Of a DNA stretch of 64,000 nt, positions 50,892 to 61,702 are shown piece after piece. The stretch is taken from positions 13,765 to 77,764 of the forward strand of contig CAVWSB010000007.1 in the NCBI GenBank assembly GCA_963757565.1, in the 5' to 3' direction. Position numbers and translations under genes: made by a program. Below the pieces are notes generated by a model. It was not told where the DNA came from. It ran no database searches and saw nothing but the letters and a program-made list of their open reading frames with translations. Origin of the DNA: PALSA-894 sp963757565. GTDB taxonomy: Bacteria > Pseudomonadota > Alphaproteobacteria > Rhizobiales > Xanthobacteraceae. Position 1 is the stretch's first letter. Each line of letters opens with the position of its first letter.

Positions 50892-51858
50892 ATGTGTGCC
50901 ATGCTGCATAAGCCGAAATGTCCAGTCATCGCAATCGAGGAACATTACTGGGACAAGGAACTCGCGGCGCAGACTGCCGGCGTGGAGCGCAACACCAACA
51001 TCACCGAACGTCTGTTCGATCTCGGCGAACGCCGGATCAAGGAGATGGATGAAGCGGGTGTTGACGTGCAGGTGCTTTCACATGGGGCGCCATCGGCACA
51101 GACACTCACGGGCGACGGCGCGGTCGCGCTGACGCAACGAGTCAATGACCGGCTGGCCGCCTTCGTGGCGAGCAAGCCTGACCGCTTCTCGGCGTTCGGG
51201 GCGCTGCCCACTTGCGATGTGAGCGCCTCCGCGAATGAGCTCGAGCGCATGGTGATCAAGCTCGGTTTCAAAGGAGCCATAATTCACGGATTGGCCAACG
51301 GCATGTTCGTCGATGACCAGCGGTTCTGGCCGATCTATGAGCGCGCAGAGCCTCGACGTACCGATCTATCTACATCCCTCAATTCCGCACCCGGCGGTGA
51401 CGGACGCGTACTACAAAGATTACGTGCAGGATTATCCGATGGTGATACGCGCCGCCTGGGGCTTCACGGTCGAGACCGCAACGCAGGCCATCCGCATGGT
51501 GCTCAGCGGCGTGTTCGAGAAGTATCCGCGGCTAAAAATCATCATCGGCCATCTAGGCGAGACGCTGCCGTTCCTGGTGTGGCGCATCGACCAGGCGCTA
51601 TCGCGGCCGGGCGGCAAGTCGATGAGCTTTCGCGACGCCTTCTGCAGCCATTTCTACATCACGACCAGCGGCAATTTTTCCAACCCGGCGCTGCTCTGCT
51701 GCATGCAGGAAATCGGTGTCGACCGCATCCTGTTCGCCATCGATTGGCCATTTGTGCAGAACCCGTTGGGGACGACATGGATGGAGACCGCGCCCATTTG
51801 CGACGAGGACAAGATCAAAATCTTGAGCGGCAACGCCAAGCGGCTCCTGCGCATGTAG
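50892..51858 (+). CDS. amidohydrolase-family decarboxylase-like enzyme, one frameshift
   Basis: Metal-dependent TIM-barrel of the 2,3-dihydroxybenzoate/gamma-resorcylate decarboxylase group. CPVIAIEEHYWD carries the first ligand region; DVQVLSHGAPSAQTL, NDRLAAFVASKPDRFSAFGALP and GFKGAIIHGLANG follow. One indel near 51,345 shifts to VPIYLHPSIPHPA, LKIIIGHLGETLPFLVWRID and IGVDRILFAIDWPFVQNPLG, with the His and Asp of the metal site. The product ends NAKRLLRM. Substrate not determined. Confidence 0.82.
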
Positions 51859-51957
51859 AGCATGTTCAGGAAACTGGAATCCGGCTTTCCGTCCGAAAAT
51901 GCGACAATTAGCAACTCTAGTAGCAATGCTGGTCCAGCGCAGAATGCGTTCTGGCGC

Positions 51958-53064
51958 TCAGTTTCGGGCCGACGCACGCACGCGGCGGTAGCGCATGCGG
52001 TAGGTGAACGGGAGCGTGATCGCATATCCGGTGGAGGCATGCGAGGGCACCGTTCGCCCTGCGAGCGCGCGCAGACGCGAACCTCTGATTCTGGCAACCC
52101 TGATCTTGCGTGCGGGCCTGATCCTGCCGGCCACTCGAAGCCGCGGCACGATACTTGGTCTGCTTGAGTGGCTGCTCCTGCTGCGTGCTGCTGGCCTGAC
52201 CGCCGCCGCAAGCTTGAACTTTGCCGGCGGCTTGCTTGGCAGCGTCACTTTTTTGGAGGTGCTTGTGCTCGTGCTCTTGCCTTGATGGGTTTTGCGCAAC
52301 GGTCGGATGGGGGCCGATTGCAGATCCTCTTCGGCGCGGACGAGTTCAGATGCACCGGCCGGCACGGCGGTTTCGACAGGCGTCGGTTCCAGGCTTGGGG
52401 GCCGCGCGCGACCCTCAGCAACTTGCGCTATGATGACAGGCATTTCGACGACGGGGGTTGCACGGACTGTTCCGGTGCTGTCGTCCTCGAGTTCAACGGC
52501 GCCAGCTTGGATTGTGGCCGACTCGGCGGAGAATTCGGCAACGATTGGAGCTGCGGCTTCCGGCGCTTCTGAACTGTATTTTCCGGCCGCCTCGCCATCA
52601 CGAGCAACCGCTGTCAGATGCGGAGCCGGCTCTGGCAATTGCACCGCGGGTGCCGACTCAGCCACTGCGTTACTCCGCGTGTCGGCGAGCTCGACCGCAA
52701 CGACTGCACTCAGTCCGCCTCTGGTACCCCAACCGTGTTGTCGCGGGCAGTGGCGGGCACCAGCACCGGGACCGCGGCGACGGCCTCGGGTACCTCCGCG
52801 GGCACGGCGTCCGCCGGCAGCGCGATCGTAGCCGGGGCGGGCTCGGCCTTGCTCCTTGCCTCATCGATCTGACGCAGGCCGGCCGCATCGTAGAACTCAT
52901 CTCCAATCGCCGCGGTCGGTATAGGCAAGATGGCGGGTGGACTTGAACGGACCCAAGTTCGCTTCGCGAGCGAGCCGCACGCTCATGCCGATACCAAAGG
53001 CCGCAATCGCGAGCATTGCGGTCGCCATGATGGCGCCGATCACAAACCGCAGATCAGATAGCAT
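51958..53064 (-). CDS. uncharacterised rhizobial-type protein with N-terminal membrane segment, frameshifted
   Basis: From ATG 53064, MLSDLRFVIGAIMATAMLAIAAFGIG gives a membrane segment. Two frames on come DEFYDAAGLRQIDEARSK, a long Ala/Val/Pro/Glu-rich region (PAPATIALPADAVPAEV, EPTPVETAVPAGASELV), then a strongly basic, serine-rich end (SRSSHSSRPSIVPRLRVAGR). At least two indels. It looks like a membrane-anchored protein with a disordered linker and a cationic tail, but I cannot name a family or function. Confidence 0.55.
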
Positions 53065-53464
53065 TGCATTCACCGTGTGTGTGCTTGGCTTGCCGTCTGC
53101 GGTCGAATGCTCGCCAGATCAAGCCACACGGCGCCGGCCGCGAATCAGCGCGGCATATATCGAGTCGCACAATTTGCGCGACCACAAGACTGGAGCCGGC
53201 GCCGGCGCATGGAGCCGGTACACGCATAGCGAGTCTTTCGTGCGGAATGTGCGCCGCCTGCACGCAGGACGAGTCCCCGCGAGGGCAAAGTCACTCAAAG
53301 CGGGGGTCGCGCGCCCTCACACTTCCGGGGCAGGCAAGGCTGGGCTGATGGGACGGCTGCGCTGATGGTTGTCGTCGCGGCAATGACATTATATGCAAGC
53401 GTTACCGGTACATGGGCTTGCGGCGCGGCTGCACGGTGGCAACCGCAGGCGTCGGGGGCAGTCC
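53065..53464. other. intergenic region before the tRNA gene
   Basis: 400 bases with no convincing gene or fold. Confidence 0.4.
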
Positions 53465-53540
53465 GGGCCCGTAGCTCAATGGTTAGAGCCGGCCGCTCAT
53501 AACGGTCTGGTTGGAGGTTCGAATCCTCCCGGGCCCACCA
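53465..53540 (+). tRNA. tRNA with CAU anticodon (tRNA-Ile2 type, k2C-modified)
   Basis: 76 bases including an encoded CCA. The acceptor stem GGGCCCG pairs with CGGGCCC; the T-arm is GGAGG TTCGAAT CCTCC; the anticodon loop is CTCATAA, giving CAT. That loop and arm pattern resembles tRNA-Ile2, whose anticodon C is made into lysidine by TilS so that it reads AUA, rather than elongator tRNA-Met. The choice between Ile2 and Met is from family resemblance only. Confidence 0.85.
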
Positions 53541-54046
53541 ATGTTTTCAATGGGTTGTACCGTGCGTGGAATGAGGCGCCTCGCTACTGGCAACGTTATT
53601 GACAATGATTGCGCGGCCGATAACCGATCGCTCGAGCCGCCGTTTTCAGATGGTCGGGGTGATGGTGGCTGTAGGCGCGGTCGAGCATTTCTACGCCCGG
53701 CAACGCAGCTTTTCATAGATATTCCGCGTGAAGTCGCGAAACCGCTGCCGAAGCGAAAATGAGTTACGATGCCGTTTTGGCCCGGTCCTGCCAACATGTG
53801 CATGCATAATCCGGCAGCAATCAGGAGCGAACCGGACCTGCAGTTGACACTCACGCATGGCACTTTTTGGCCCTACTCGGACATCGACCGCTTGGAACCG
53901 GGATGATCTTGCAAATGGGAGACTTGGCAGCGCTACAGGTTACTTCGCGGGCAGTCGCAAGCTCGCGAGATCAGTCCCGACGATGATATTTCCGATGAAC
54001 CCCGATGAGGTGATTGAGCAGTGAAGTGGTGGAGCTACTCTGCTGC
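53541..54046. other. gene-free region after the tRNA
   Basis: 506 bases; the frames present overlap the tRNA or lack coding character. Confidence 0.4.
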
Positions 54047-54532
54047 TTAAAGCGGCCGCAAAGACCTGCTGATGCGCGTGACCGGTGCATCCCATGCCAA
54101 TTTCTCGCGCGTCGGATAGCTCAATTCGATGCAATGGATCATGCCGTCACCCGGAAAATTGCACCTTCTATAGAGAATAGTTCCGCGGTGTTCCATCGAA
54201 ACGGCGAAGAAGTTCGGAGCGACTCGGTTGTAATCGAGGGCTGAACGCGATCCCGGAAAGTGGGTGGCGAGATACTGCCGCGGGTTTTGTCCCTCGCTTG
54301 ATCGCGTGAAAATGGAGAGGCCGGCACGTCCATCAACCGTCGCAAGTCTCTGACCAACGCCGTTCCTTTCCGCCCCGGCACGAACCGAAAACAGGTGGGC
54401 GGGATATTGCACGCTCGTTCCCGTACGGTCGACATAGGTCGTCCAACCGCGTTCCGACTGTGCTGCAGCGGTCTGGGATTGACCAACGATGGGTAATATC
54501 AACAGTCCGAGAACGAGGTTACTAATTCTCAT
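54047..54532 (-). CDS. secreted protein of unknown function, intact
   Basis: 161 residues with a signal peptide (MRISNLVLGLLILPIVGQSQ). The mature part reads GWTTYVDRTGTSVQYPAHLF, then FFAVSMEHRGTILYRRCNFPGD and MIHCIELSYPTREKLAWD, with a C-x-n-C pair. The layout resembles small rhizobial exported proteins; no function. The start was chosen at the methionine that gives the signal peptide. Confidence 0.65.
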   Translation of the reverse strand: MRISNLVLGLLILPIVGQSQTAAAQSERGWTTYVDRTGTSVQYPAHLFSVRAGAERNGVGQRLATVDGRAGLSIFTRSSEGQNPRQYLATHFPGSRSALDYNRVAPNFFAVSMEHRGTILYRRCNFPGDGMIHCIELSYPTREKLAWDAPVTRISRSLRPL

Positions 54533-54776
54533 CCGGCGCCCCGTGGACATTGGCAGACCAGCGCCCGATTCTCCGAAGTTCGTGATACATGGCCGCACAC
54601 TGAGAGTCGAATTTCGGAAACGAAAGGGCCGCCAACTCTGTGATCTGAGTGCCGCTTTGCGATTTGAAGTTCCTGATCGCGTTTTCGGCTAGTGGTGTAG
54701 GAACTTCGAGTTGGTATTAGTTTTCGCCTGCTCAAGAACGTCAGGATTGGAATGTTGTTCCGCTGGGTGGCCCAGC

Positions 54777-54854
54777 ATGCCAGTCATCTTGTGGGGCATT
54801 CCCGTTCTAATCGTTTTAGGTGGTGGCGTGTACTGGCTGGTTCACCTGCACTGA
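54777..54854 (+). CDS. 25-residue membrane peptide
   Basis: ATG 54777 opens MPVILWGIPVLIVLGGGVYW and ends VHLH at TGA 54854: one hydrophobic span with a short tail. It is followed 24 bases later by a strong terminator, which supports a small transcribed gene. No clear ribosome binding site. The otherwise gene-free stretch 54533-55234 holds nothing else I can support. Confidence 0.5.
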   Translation: MPVILWGIPVLIVLGGGVYWLVHLH

Positions 54855-54877
54855 GCAACCACATCGAGAATTCGAAG

Positions 54878-54902
54878 AGCCCCTTGCGGGGTTCCTTTTT
54901 CT
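54878..54902 (+). terminator. rho-independent terminator
   Basis: CCCC-TTGC-GGGG hairpin followed by TTCCTTTTTCTT, a T-rich run, downstream of the small membrane peptide gene. Confidence 0.7.
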
Positions 54903-55234
54903 TATCAGCCTCAATCATGATCGTGGTCCCGGTCCCGGCGCCGAGAACGGTCGTGGTCACGGTCGCGGTGGCCGCGCCGGATGACCAGGACCTCTCTATC
55001 ACGATGGTACCGGCAAAAATCCACGGTCGCGCGTCGCGGTGATGGCCCGCGTGAATTTCAAGTTCTTGTGCCTGTGCGGGTGAATGGCCCGGCACCCAAA
55101 AGCATGAACGAGTGCTGAGTTTTCAACCTTACATTCCACTGTAATTATTGCCGCTAGTGATTGAACCCGCGGTATTTCAGCACGTTATCGAAGGCGCGTT
55201 CCCGGTAGGCAGCGGCGCCTTATAGGAGTGTTAC

Positions 55235-56429
55235 GTGAGGGCATTAGCTTGGCACGGCAAAGGCGACATCCGTTGCGAAGAGGTTCCGGATCCGAAGATC
55301 GAAGATCGGCCGCGATGCAGTCATCAAGGTGACCGCCTGCGCCATATGCGGCTCCGACCTGCACATTTACGGCGGGATTATCCCTTCCATGAAAAGCGGC
55401 GACATCCTTGGCCATGAGAACATGGGCGAGGTTGTCGAGGTTGGTTCCGAGGTGAAAAACCTGAAGGTCGGCGATCGCGTAGTTGTGCCGTTTACGATCT
55501 CCTGTGGCGAATGCTTCTTCTGCCGCAACGGTTTCTATTCTGGATGCGAAAGGACTAACCCCGATCACGAAAAGGCGGCTGAGCTTTGGGGAAACTCACC
55601 GGCAGGGCTGTTCGGGTATTCCCATCTTCTCGGCGGTTACGCTGGTGGTCAGGCGGAGTATTTGCGAGTTCCATACGCAGATGTCGGCCCGATAAAGGTG
55701 CCGACAAGCTTGAGCGACGAACAGGTCCTCTTCCTCTCCGACATCTTTCCCACCGGCTACATGGCCGCCGAGTTTTGCAACCTCAAAGGCGGCGAGACAG
55801 TCGCGATCTGGGGCTGTGGTCCAGTCGGTCAATTCGCGATCCGTAGTGCCCTTCTACTCGGGGCCGAACGGATTCTGGCCATCGATACGGTTCCTGAACG
55901 TCTCGCACTCGCGCGCGAGGCGGGCGCTGAAACGATCGATTTTCTGAAGGAGGATGTGTACGAACGCATCATGGAGCTGACAAAAGGTCGAGGGGCGGAC
56001 GCCTGTATCGATGCGGTCGGCACCGAAGCGGAACCTTCCGCCAGTCTCGACTCGCGATGGGATCGCATCAAGGTCGCGACCTTCATGGGCACGGACCGCC
56101 CACACGTCCTGCGCCAAGCCATTCACTGCTGTCGAAACTTCGGCACTGTCTCAGTCGTCGGTGTTTACGGTGGATTTCTCGACAAGATACCGATGGGCTC
56201 CGCGATCAATCGCGGGCTGACATTTCGGATGGCGCAAACTCCCGTGCAGCATTACCTGCCGAAGCTGCTTGGGCGCATCGAGAAGGGCGACATCGATCCA
56301 TCGTTCGTTATCACCCATACGGCCCCGCTCGAGAAAGGGCCTGAGCTGTACAAGACGTTCCGTGACAAGCAGGACGGCTGTATCAAGGTCGTCCTGAAAC
56401 CTGGCATGAAGGAGATGGCGAATGCCTGA
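55235..56429 (+). CDS. zinc-dependent alcohol dehydrogenase (medium-chain), one frameshift
   Basis: GTG start at 55235 with a good ribosome binding site (TAGGAG at 55222). MRALAWHGKGDIRCEEVPDPKI, then an indel near 55,310, then ITACAICGSDLHIYGG-type sequence with the catalytic zinc Cys. GHENMGEVVEVGSEV (zinc His-Glu), and the structural zinc CGECFFCRNGFYSGC. The NAD-binding motif is VAIWGCGPVGQFAIRSALLLGA. About 397 residues. It resembles glutathione-independent formaldehyde or threonine-type dehydrogenases; substrate open. The start of the next gene overlaps its end by 8 bases. Confidence 0.9.
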
Positions 56430-56735
56430 GTCGCAGCGCAAACTGGCGGTGGTGACTGGCGCTTCCACGGGGATCGGGCTCGAACTGGCCAGGGAGTGCG
56501 CCAAGAACCAATTTGATCTGCTGATTGCCGCCAATGAACCGGAACTCGAAAATGCGGCGGATGAACTTCGTCGCGAGGGTGTAACGGTGGATACGGTGCA
56601 GGTGGACCTTGCCACGACCGAGGGCGTCGATCACCTCTACGAAAAAATCTGCGGCCGCCCGGTTGCTGCGCTACTTGCCAACGCAGGGCGTGGCCTTGGT
56701 CACGCCTTCCTTGACCAGGACTTCAAAGATGCGCG
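56422..56735 (+). CDS. short-chain dehydrogenase, truncated at a junction
   Basis: MPESQRKLAVVTGASTGIGLELARECAKN carries the TGxxxGIG cofactor motif; VDLATTEGVDHLY and ALLANAGRGLGHAF (NAG motif) follow. The catalytic Ser-Tyr-Lys is absent because the block changes. Co-transcribed with the alcohol dehydrogenase by overlap. Confidence 0.85.
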
Positions 56736-57874
56736 GTAAGCCCCTTCTATTACAATCCGCTCGCCGGCCGTGCGCCTTACTTCCTGGATTGGGATTTTAC
56801 GCTTGAACAGACGGTCGGGCACAACTCCGTCATCCGCGCGAGTTACCACGCTACCGTTGGGCAACAAGCTTCTATCTAAGAAGCAGACACAGAATCAGTT
56901 GGACCCGCGCTATCTGACGCTGTATGGCGGAACGCTGCTGAGCCTTCCCTTGAGCGATCCCCGCGTGCAGGCTCTTGGCATTCCGCTGCCCTACGCCAGC
57001 TATCCCCACCAGCCGCCAGTTGCAGCAGTTGCTGCGGCCTTACCCGCAATACAACAGTATCGATTCGAACGCGGGCGGCCAGAACGATGGCCATTCCACT
57101 TGGCACGCGCTGGAGGCGAGCTATGAACATCGCTTCACGTCCGGCTCGTATCTGCTCGGAAGCTATACCTTCTCCAAACTGATCTCGAACGTCGACGGAG
57201 AAGACGCCAATCGCGGTGACGGTTCCGGACAGAATCAGTACAACCGGGCGCTGGATAAAGCCGTTGGCTTGCAGGACCAGACTCACGTCTTTAATCTCAG
57301 CTACGTCTATCAACTGCCGTTCGGCCGCGGTAAGGCTTTTGGAAGCAGCATGCCCGCGCATCGCTAATGCGCTCCTTGGGAACTGGCGTATCTCCGCGGT
57401 GCAGCGCGACCCCTCCAGGCTTTCCGGTGACAGGCGCGCACATCCTGCGCAGAATATGTTCGGCGCCTCCGGCACAACGCGCGCGTCCTTTGCGCTCGGT
57501 GCTGGCGTCACCATCCCTCAAATAAACCACTGGAAGGTTCGACCTGTACAATCCCGGCGCTGCGCCGTACAGGAACCCGGCCGCCTTTATCCGGCCGTGC
57601 GAATGGGCGTATTTGGCAAGACACTCCGCGGAACATCCTGCTCGATTGGCAGAACCCTTGGAACTAAAGTGAAGACGTTTCGACATCCCTCAAGAACTTC
57701 TATTTCGGCGAGAAGCGATTTGTCGAGTTTCGTGCTTCCGCTTTCAATATCGGTAATCGGCACACTCTGGGTACTGTCGCGACCAGCATGGAAGCCTCGA
57801 CGTTCGGCTTCATCACGAATCCGCAGATCGATAATCCGAGGTCGGTCCAACTGGGCCTGAAGATCATTTTTTAG
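56735..57874 (+). CDS. TonB-dependent receptor, C-terminal fragment, frameshifted
   Basis: Starts in the middle of the beta-barrel: YNPLAGRAPYFLDWDFTLEQTVGHNSVIRASYHA, then in other frames RPYPQYNSIDSNAGG, STWHALEASYEHRFTSGSYLLGSYTFSKLI, QTHVFNLSYVYQLPFGRGKAF, LLGNWRISAV and the end QLGLKIIF, with the terminal Phe of outer-membrane barrels. The pattern is that of large acidobacterial CarboxypepD_reg/TonB receptors. N-terminal plug missing; four or more indels. Confidence 0.8.
56736..56736. other. sequence discontinuity D/E
   Basis: A short-chain dehydrogenase gene and a TonB receptor gene, both rightward, are joined in mid-domain. Confidence 0.75.
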
Positions 57875-57878
57875 AAAC

Positions 57879-60061
57879 ATGCGTCGGTTTACCCTTTTTA
57901 TCGCCGGAGGATGCCTGCTCGGCGTGCTCGCCTCGCGGTCTGCCGAGAAGACCCTCCGGACCGCCTTACCTTTCAAACACACCGTCCCTGGTCGCCCCGG
58001 CTGAACCTCAATGCCGGAGCGGCCATGGTCTATGGCATCGGGCCTCATCTCGCCACGGACATGTCGTCGTGGCGGGATCACGGCTATCACGTTCAGTTCA
58101 TGACAGGCGTCGCGTGGGGCCAATATCAGGATATCTGGAAGGCAAGTTCGACGGGAAGAAACACTTGGATGAAGCGCAAACCGACCGCGACGGCAAGATG
58201 ATCCTGCACGGCCGTAATCCTCTGGTCCCTACATGTCTCCCGGTGCTTCCTACGGTGATTTTCTGGCCAAGGGAGTGGAACAGGCACTGGACAACGGCGC
58301 CGAGGCGATTTATCTGGAAGAGCCCGAATTCTGGGCCCGCGGCGGCTGGAGCGAAAGCTTCAAACGAGAGTGGCAGGACTACTATCACGAGGCTTGGCAG
58401 GCGCCTGATTCTTCCCCGGATGCTCAATACCGTGCTTCGAGATTGAAGTACTTTCTTTATCGGCGGGCGCTTTCGCGGGTGTTTGAATTTGTTAAGACGT
58501 ATTCTCGCGAGCACAACCGGAATGTTCCCTGCTATGTACCCACCCATTCACTCATCAACTATGCGCATTGGCGCATCGTCAGCCCCGAATCATCGCTGAT
58601 CGACGTAGGCGCGGACGGCTATATCGCCCAGGTGTGGACAGGAACGGCGCGCACCCCGAACGTTTACAACGGCCAACGGGAGGAGCGTACTTTCGAAACA
58701 GCATTCCTGGAATACGGAGCCATGCAGAATCTGGTGCGCGCGTCCGGCCGACGAGTTTGGTATCTGAACGACCCGATTGAAGACAACCCAAACCATAGCT
58801 GGAAGGACTACCGTCGTAATTGGGAGAACACGCTCACCGCGTCTCTCTTGCAGCCGGAAGTCTCTTCGTTCGAGATCATGCCTTGGCCGGAACGCATTTA
58901 CAACGGTCAGTATCCCGTCGAAGACGTGCCGCAACAGGATCAAATTCCTACTGGCGCCGCCTCGGGTGGGCGTCCAGCCATGCCGCAAGTCAAGAAAGCG
59001 GGCATACCCGCCACGTACGAGACCGAATTACAAACCGTAGTTCGTGCGCTGGGTGAGATGAATCAGCCCAAGAGCGAGACGAGATGGATCATGGCAGGAA
59101 CACAGGGCGTCGGGGTGATTGTTTCCGACAGCATGATGTTCCAGCGCGCGGATCCGACCCCATCGGATGCGAACCTTGGATCCTTCTACGGTCTTTCGCT
59201 GCCTCTCTTGATGTCGGGCACGCCTGTCGAGCCGGTTCAAATGGAGAGCGTTACGGCCGACAAATTCCTGTCGCGCTACAAGCTGCTTCTCCTCACGTTT
59301 GAAGGTCAGAAACCGCTCAAGCCTATCTACAACGAAGCTCTCGCGCAGTGGGTCCACGGAGGCGGTGCGCTGCTTGTAGTCGACAATGACCAGGATCCCT
59401 ATCTGGCAGTGCGCGAATGGTGGAACACAGCGCCGAACTCGTTCCGCACCCCGCGCGAGCATCTTTTTAAAATGCTCGGTTTACAACCCGAACAAACGGG
59501 CCTTCACAAAGTCGGGAAGGGTGCGGTGATTTACGAAAGGAGCTCGCCGGCTGCCTTGAGCTATCAGAAAGATGGCGCCGAGAAGGTGAAGCAGCTGGTG
59601 GAACAAATAGCTGCTTCCGTTCATCTTCCTGGAAAGAAAGTTCTGCTTTGGTTTTGAAGCGGGGTCCCTATCTGGTCGCCGCGGCGTTGAAGGACGGGGT
59701 TAAGCTCCCTGGACGCTACATCAATCTCTTCGATGACAAGTTAGCCGCCCAGGAGGGCTTTACTTTGCCGGCGGGTGGTCGGGCGCTTCTTTACGAGATT
59801 CCGCAGACATCCCGTCCAGCAATCGTGGCGGCAGCATCTCGCATTCAAAATGTGACGTGGAACGATGGTGTGATGCGATTTATGGCAGACGGCCAAGCCG
59901 ACACGGACGCTGTGGTTTGCATCGCCAGCAAGGCGCAGCCGAAAGCGATCGTTATCAACCAACAGCCTCTCCCGGCGACTAGCCTTCGGAACCAGTTGGG
60001 ATCGTTTGTCTTCTCTTTCGAGAATAAAGCCGAGCCGCAATCCGTTGAAATTCGATTTTGA
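57879..60061 (+). CDS. secreted TIM-barrel-like protein, putative glycoside hydrolase, frameshifted
   Basis: ATG 57879, 4 bases after the receptor stop, starts MRRFTLFIAGGCLLGVLASRS, a signal peptide. Several indels follow before an intact 474-residue part: YGDFLAKGVEQALDNGAEAIYLEEPEFWAR, NVPCYVPTHSLINYAHWRI, LIDVGADGYIAQVWTGTART, WYLNDPIEDNPNHSWKDYRR, EIMPWPERIYNG and LTFEGQKPLKPIYNEALAQWVHGGGALLV. The last block is like the trimerisation/GATase-type domain of beta-galactosidases. The C-terminal beta domain ends QSVEIRF in another frame. The acidic EEPEFW could hold a catalytic residue. Next to a TonB receptor this suggests glycan use. Confidence 0.55.
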
Positions 60062-60202
60062 GAACAGTGCTGACGGGCGAGCAGTCTAGCGGACTATTGA
60101 GAGGATAAAGAAGAGATACATCTTGCGTGTGACCGAAAGTGTATGCTCCCTCGCCGATCTGCAAGTACAAACGATGTGACCCGCCCGCGAAAGCGCGAAT
60201 GA

Positions 60203-60590
60203 TCAAAGAATTAAGCGGCACGTTGATAGAACTTGAGTAAACCACCTAACAGGATGCGGAAATGAGGGTTCATGAGAGGAATTTCCTCCCTGATGGTCTG
60301 TGCAGGGCTGCTTGGCTTGAATTTTGAGTGTATCTGGGGGGATTTGGTTTATCCAATGGCCTGTTTCTGGCGTTTGGACACACGCCTTCCGTGACTTATG
60401 CAGAAGGAACTGGCATATAGACCAATTCCGCATTCTGCCGAGCTTGTAAACAGCGGCCGCAAACGTGAACCCATCCGATCTTGTGCACGCCGCGATGTCT
60501 GGTCTCACGCAGCATTCCAATTGTTTTCAGCCAGCCGAATACTTCTTTGATCCACACATTCCGCTGTAGGCGAGCTTCGCTTCGTGACCA
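60203..60590 (-). pseudogene. IS5/IS1182-type transposase C-terminal remnant
   Basis: Across two frames: IKEVFGWLKTIGMLRETRHRG, then GWVHVCGRC or FTFAAAVYKLGRMRN and a polar tail. E-x-x-F-G-W-x-K with a later RHRG and AxYNLxR-like block is the end of DDE transposases of this type. The first three quarters of the gene and the terminal repeats are not visible. Confidence 0.65.
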
Positions 60591-60894
60591 CCAGAATCGC
60601 GGGCGCCTTACGCTTTGCTTAGGACTCCGCCGCCGGTGCCCAAACTAATGGGGCGTATCGTTACCGCGGGGGAGTGTGGACAGCCGGTTGGTCTGTGCGT
60701 TGCTTCCACCGCGGGCGGTGCGCTCAAACGGAATGCCACGACCGATCACAATTAGGGGTACTTCCGTGTGCCACCCCCGGCTGGACCGCGTCCCAGTCTA
60801 TAGCGGTTCGCCGGCCAGCGGGAACGAGAATGACTGTGGGGAACCGCCCCAGGTCGCCCTCGCAATACACTGCTGCATTCTCTCCGCGCGGCGT
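60591..60894. other. unassigned stretch
   Basis: 304 bases; frames exist on both strands but none has a block I can name. Confidence 0.3.
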
Positions 60895-61195
60895 CTATCC
60901 ACGCGAGCGAAACGATAGAGGTCATCGGTGCGGGACCAATCGGGCTTTCGATGATCGCAGCACTGCGAGCCAGCAAGGCAGCACGAATTTGGCCAGTGGA
61001 ACCCCTGGCGTCGCCGCGAGCTGGCTCGGGGGATTGGAGCTGACGCCACGAACAGGCCGGAGGAGGCCGATCGCTTGCGCGTTTTGGCAATCTTGCGTTC
61101 CACAACATTCTCGATTGTCGCCTCGGGCTGGATTTGGCAAGTATGGCTCTTGACGCTACCCGCCGCCATCGAGAGCATCAACGAAGAAACCAAGA
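60895..61195 (+). pseudogene. glycine oxidase (ThiO)-like FAD enzyme, N-terminal fragment, frameshifted
   Basis: Frames read ETIEVIGAGPIGLSMIAALRASKAAR (dinucleotide-binding GxGxxG), then PGTPGVAASWLGGLELTPR in another frame, and FHNILDCRLGLDLASMAL, ending INEETKR. This is the start of ThiO/DAO-type oxidases, which oxidise glycine for thiazole synthesis. Only about 95 of about 370 residues are here; the reading breaks where it meets the convergent zinc-ribbon gene. Confidence 0.5.
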
Positions 61196-61399
61196 GATGT
61201 ATCCACATTGAATGCAGATGTAATTCTGTGCTTTCTTCTCGGCCCAAGCTAGATTGAGAAACTCACCGCCCCGGGTATTCAATAAGGTTTTCCGCTCGTG
61301 GTACTTCTGGCTACCACAGACGACGCACGAGAGTGGCTTCCCAGCAATCTGGACACTGACCGTGCCGTCTGATTCTTTGATTTCATCGATAGTCAACAT
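61178..61399 (-). CDS. small zinc-ribbon protein, intact
   Basis: 73 residues: MLTIDEIKESDGTVSVQIAG, then CVVCGSQKYHERKTLLN, and CIQCGYISWFLR at the end. Two CxxC pairs about 40 residues apart form a zinc ribbon of the type seen in small nucleic-acid-binding proteins of unknown role. Its last 18 bases overlap the end of the ThiO-like fragment. Confidence 0.7.
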   Translation of the reverse strand: MLTIDEIKESDGTVSVQIAGKPLSCVVCGSQKYHERKTLLNTRGGEFLNLAWAEKKAQNYICIQCGYISWFLR

Positions 61400-61702
61400 G
61401 CTGTGATCATTACAAAGTATGTTTGCTGTCGCCTTACCCTTCTTCCAGGTTCTCGGGTACCGCTAATTTGTCGGTCATACTACGGCATTTACAGCCCGAA
61501 TTGACGCGGTAGGGACGACCATCACTGATCGCCCCCCGCACAGATCCGTACGAGCGCGTTTACGCATACGGCTCTTACCTTGGATGAGTGGCGACGAAGC
61601 GTTCCTCAGGATAAGGATGCAGAACACGAGGATAGGAATCCAGCGGTCGAGAGATCGGCGTGAGCCGATCCCAGGGCACATGCCGCCGTTGACTGCGACG
61701 AC
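61400..61702. other. intergenic region
   Basis: 303 bases downstream of the reverse transcriptase fragment; no gene supported. Confidence 0.4.

Noticed and set aside
53483..53863. 126-residue minus-strand reading frame
   Set aside because: Its C-terminus is the reverse complement of the tRNA gene, a well-known false call.
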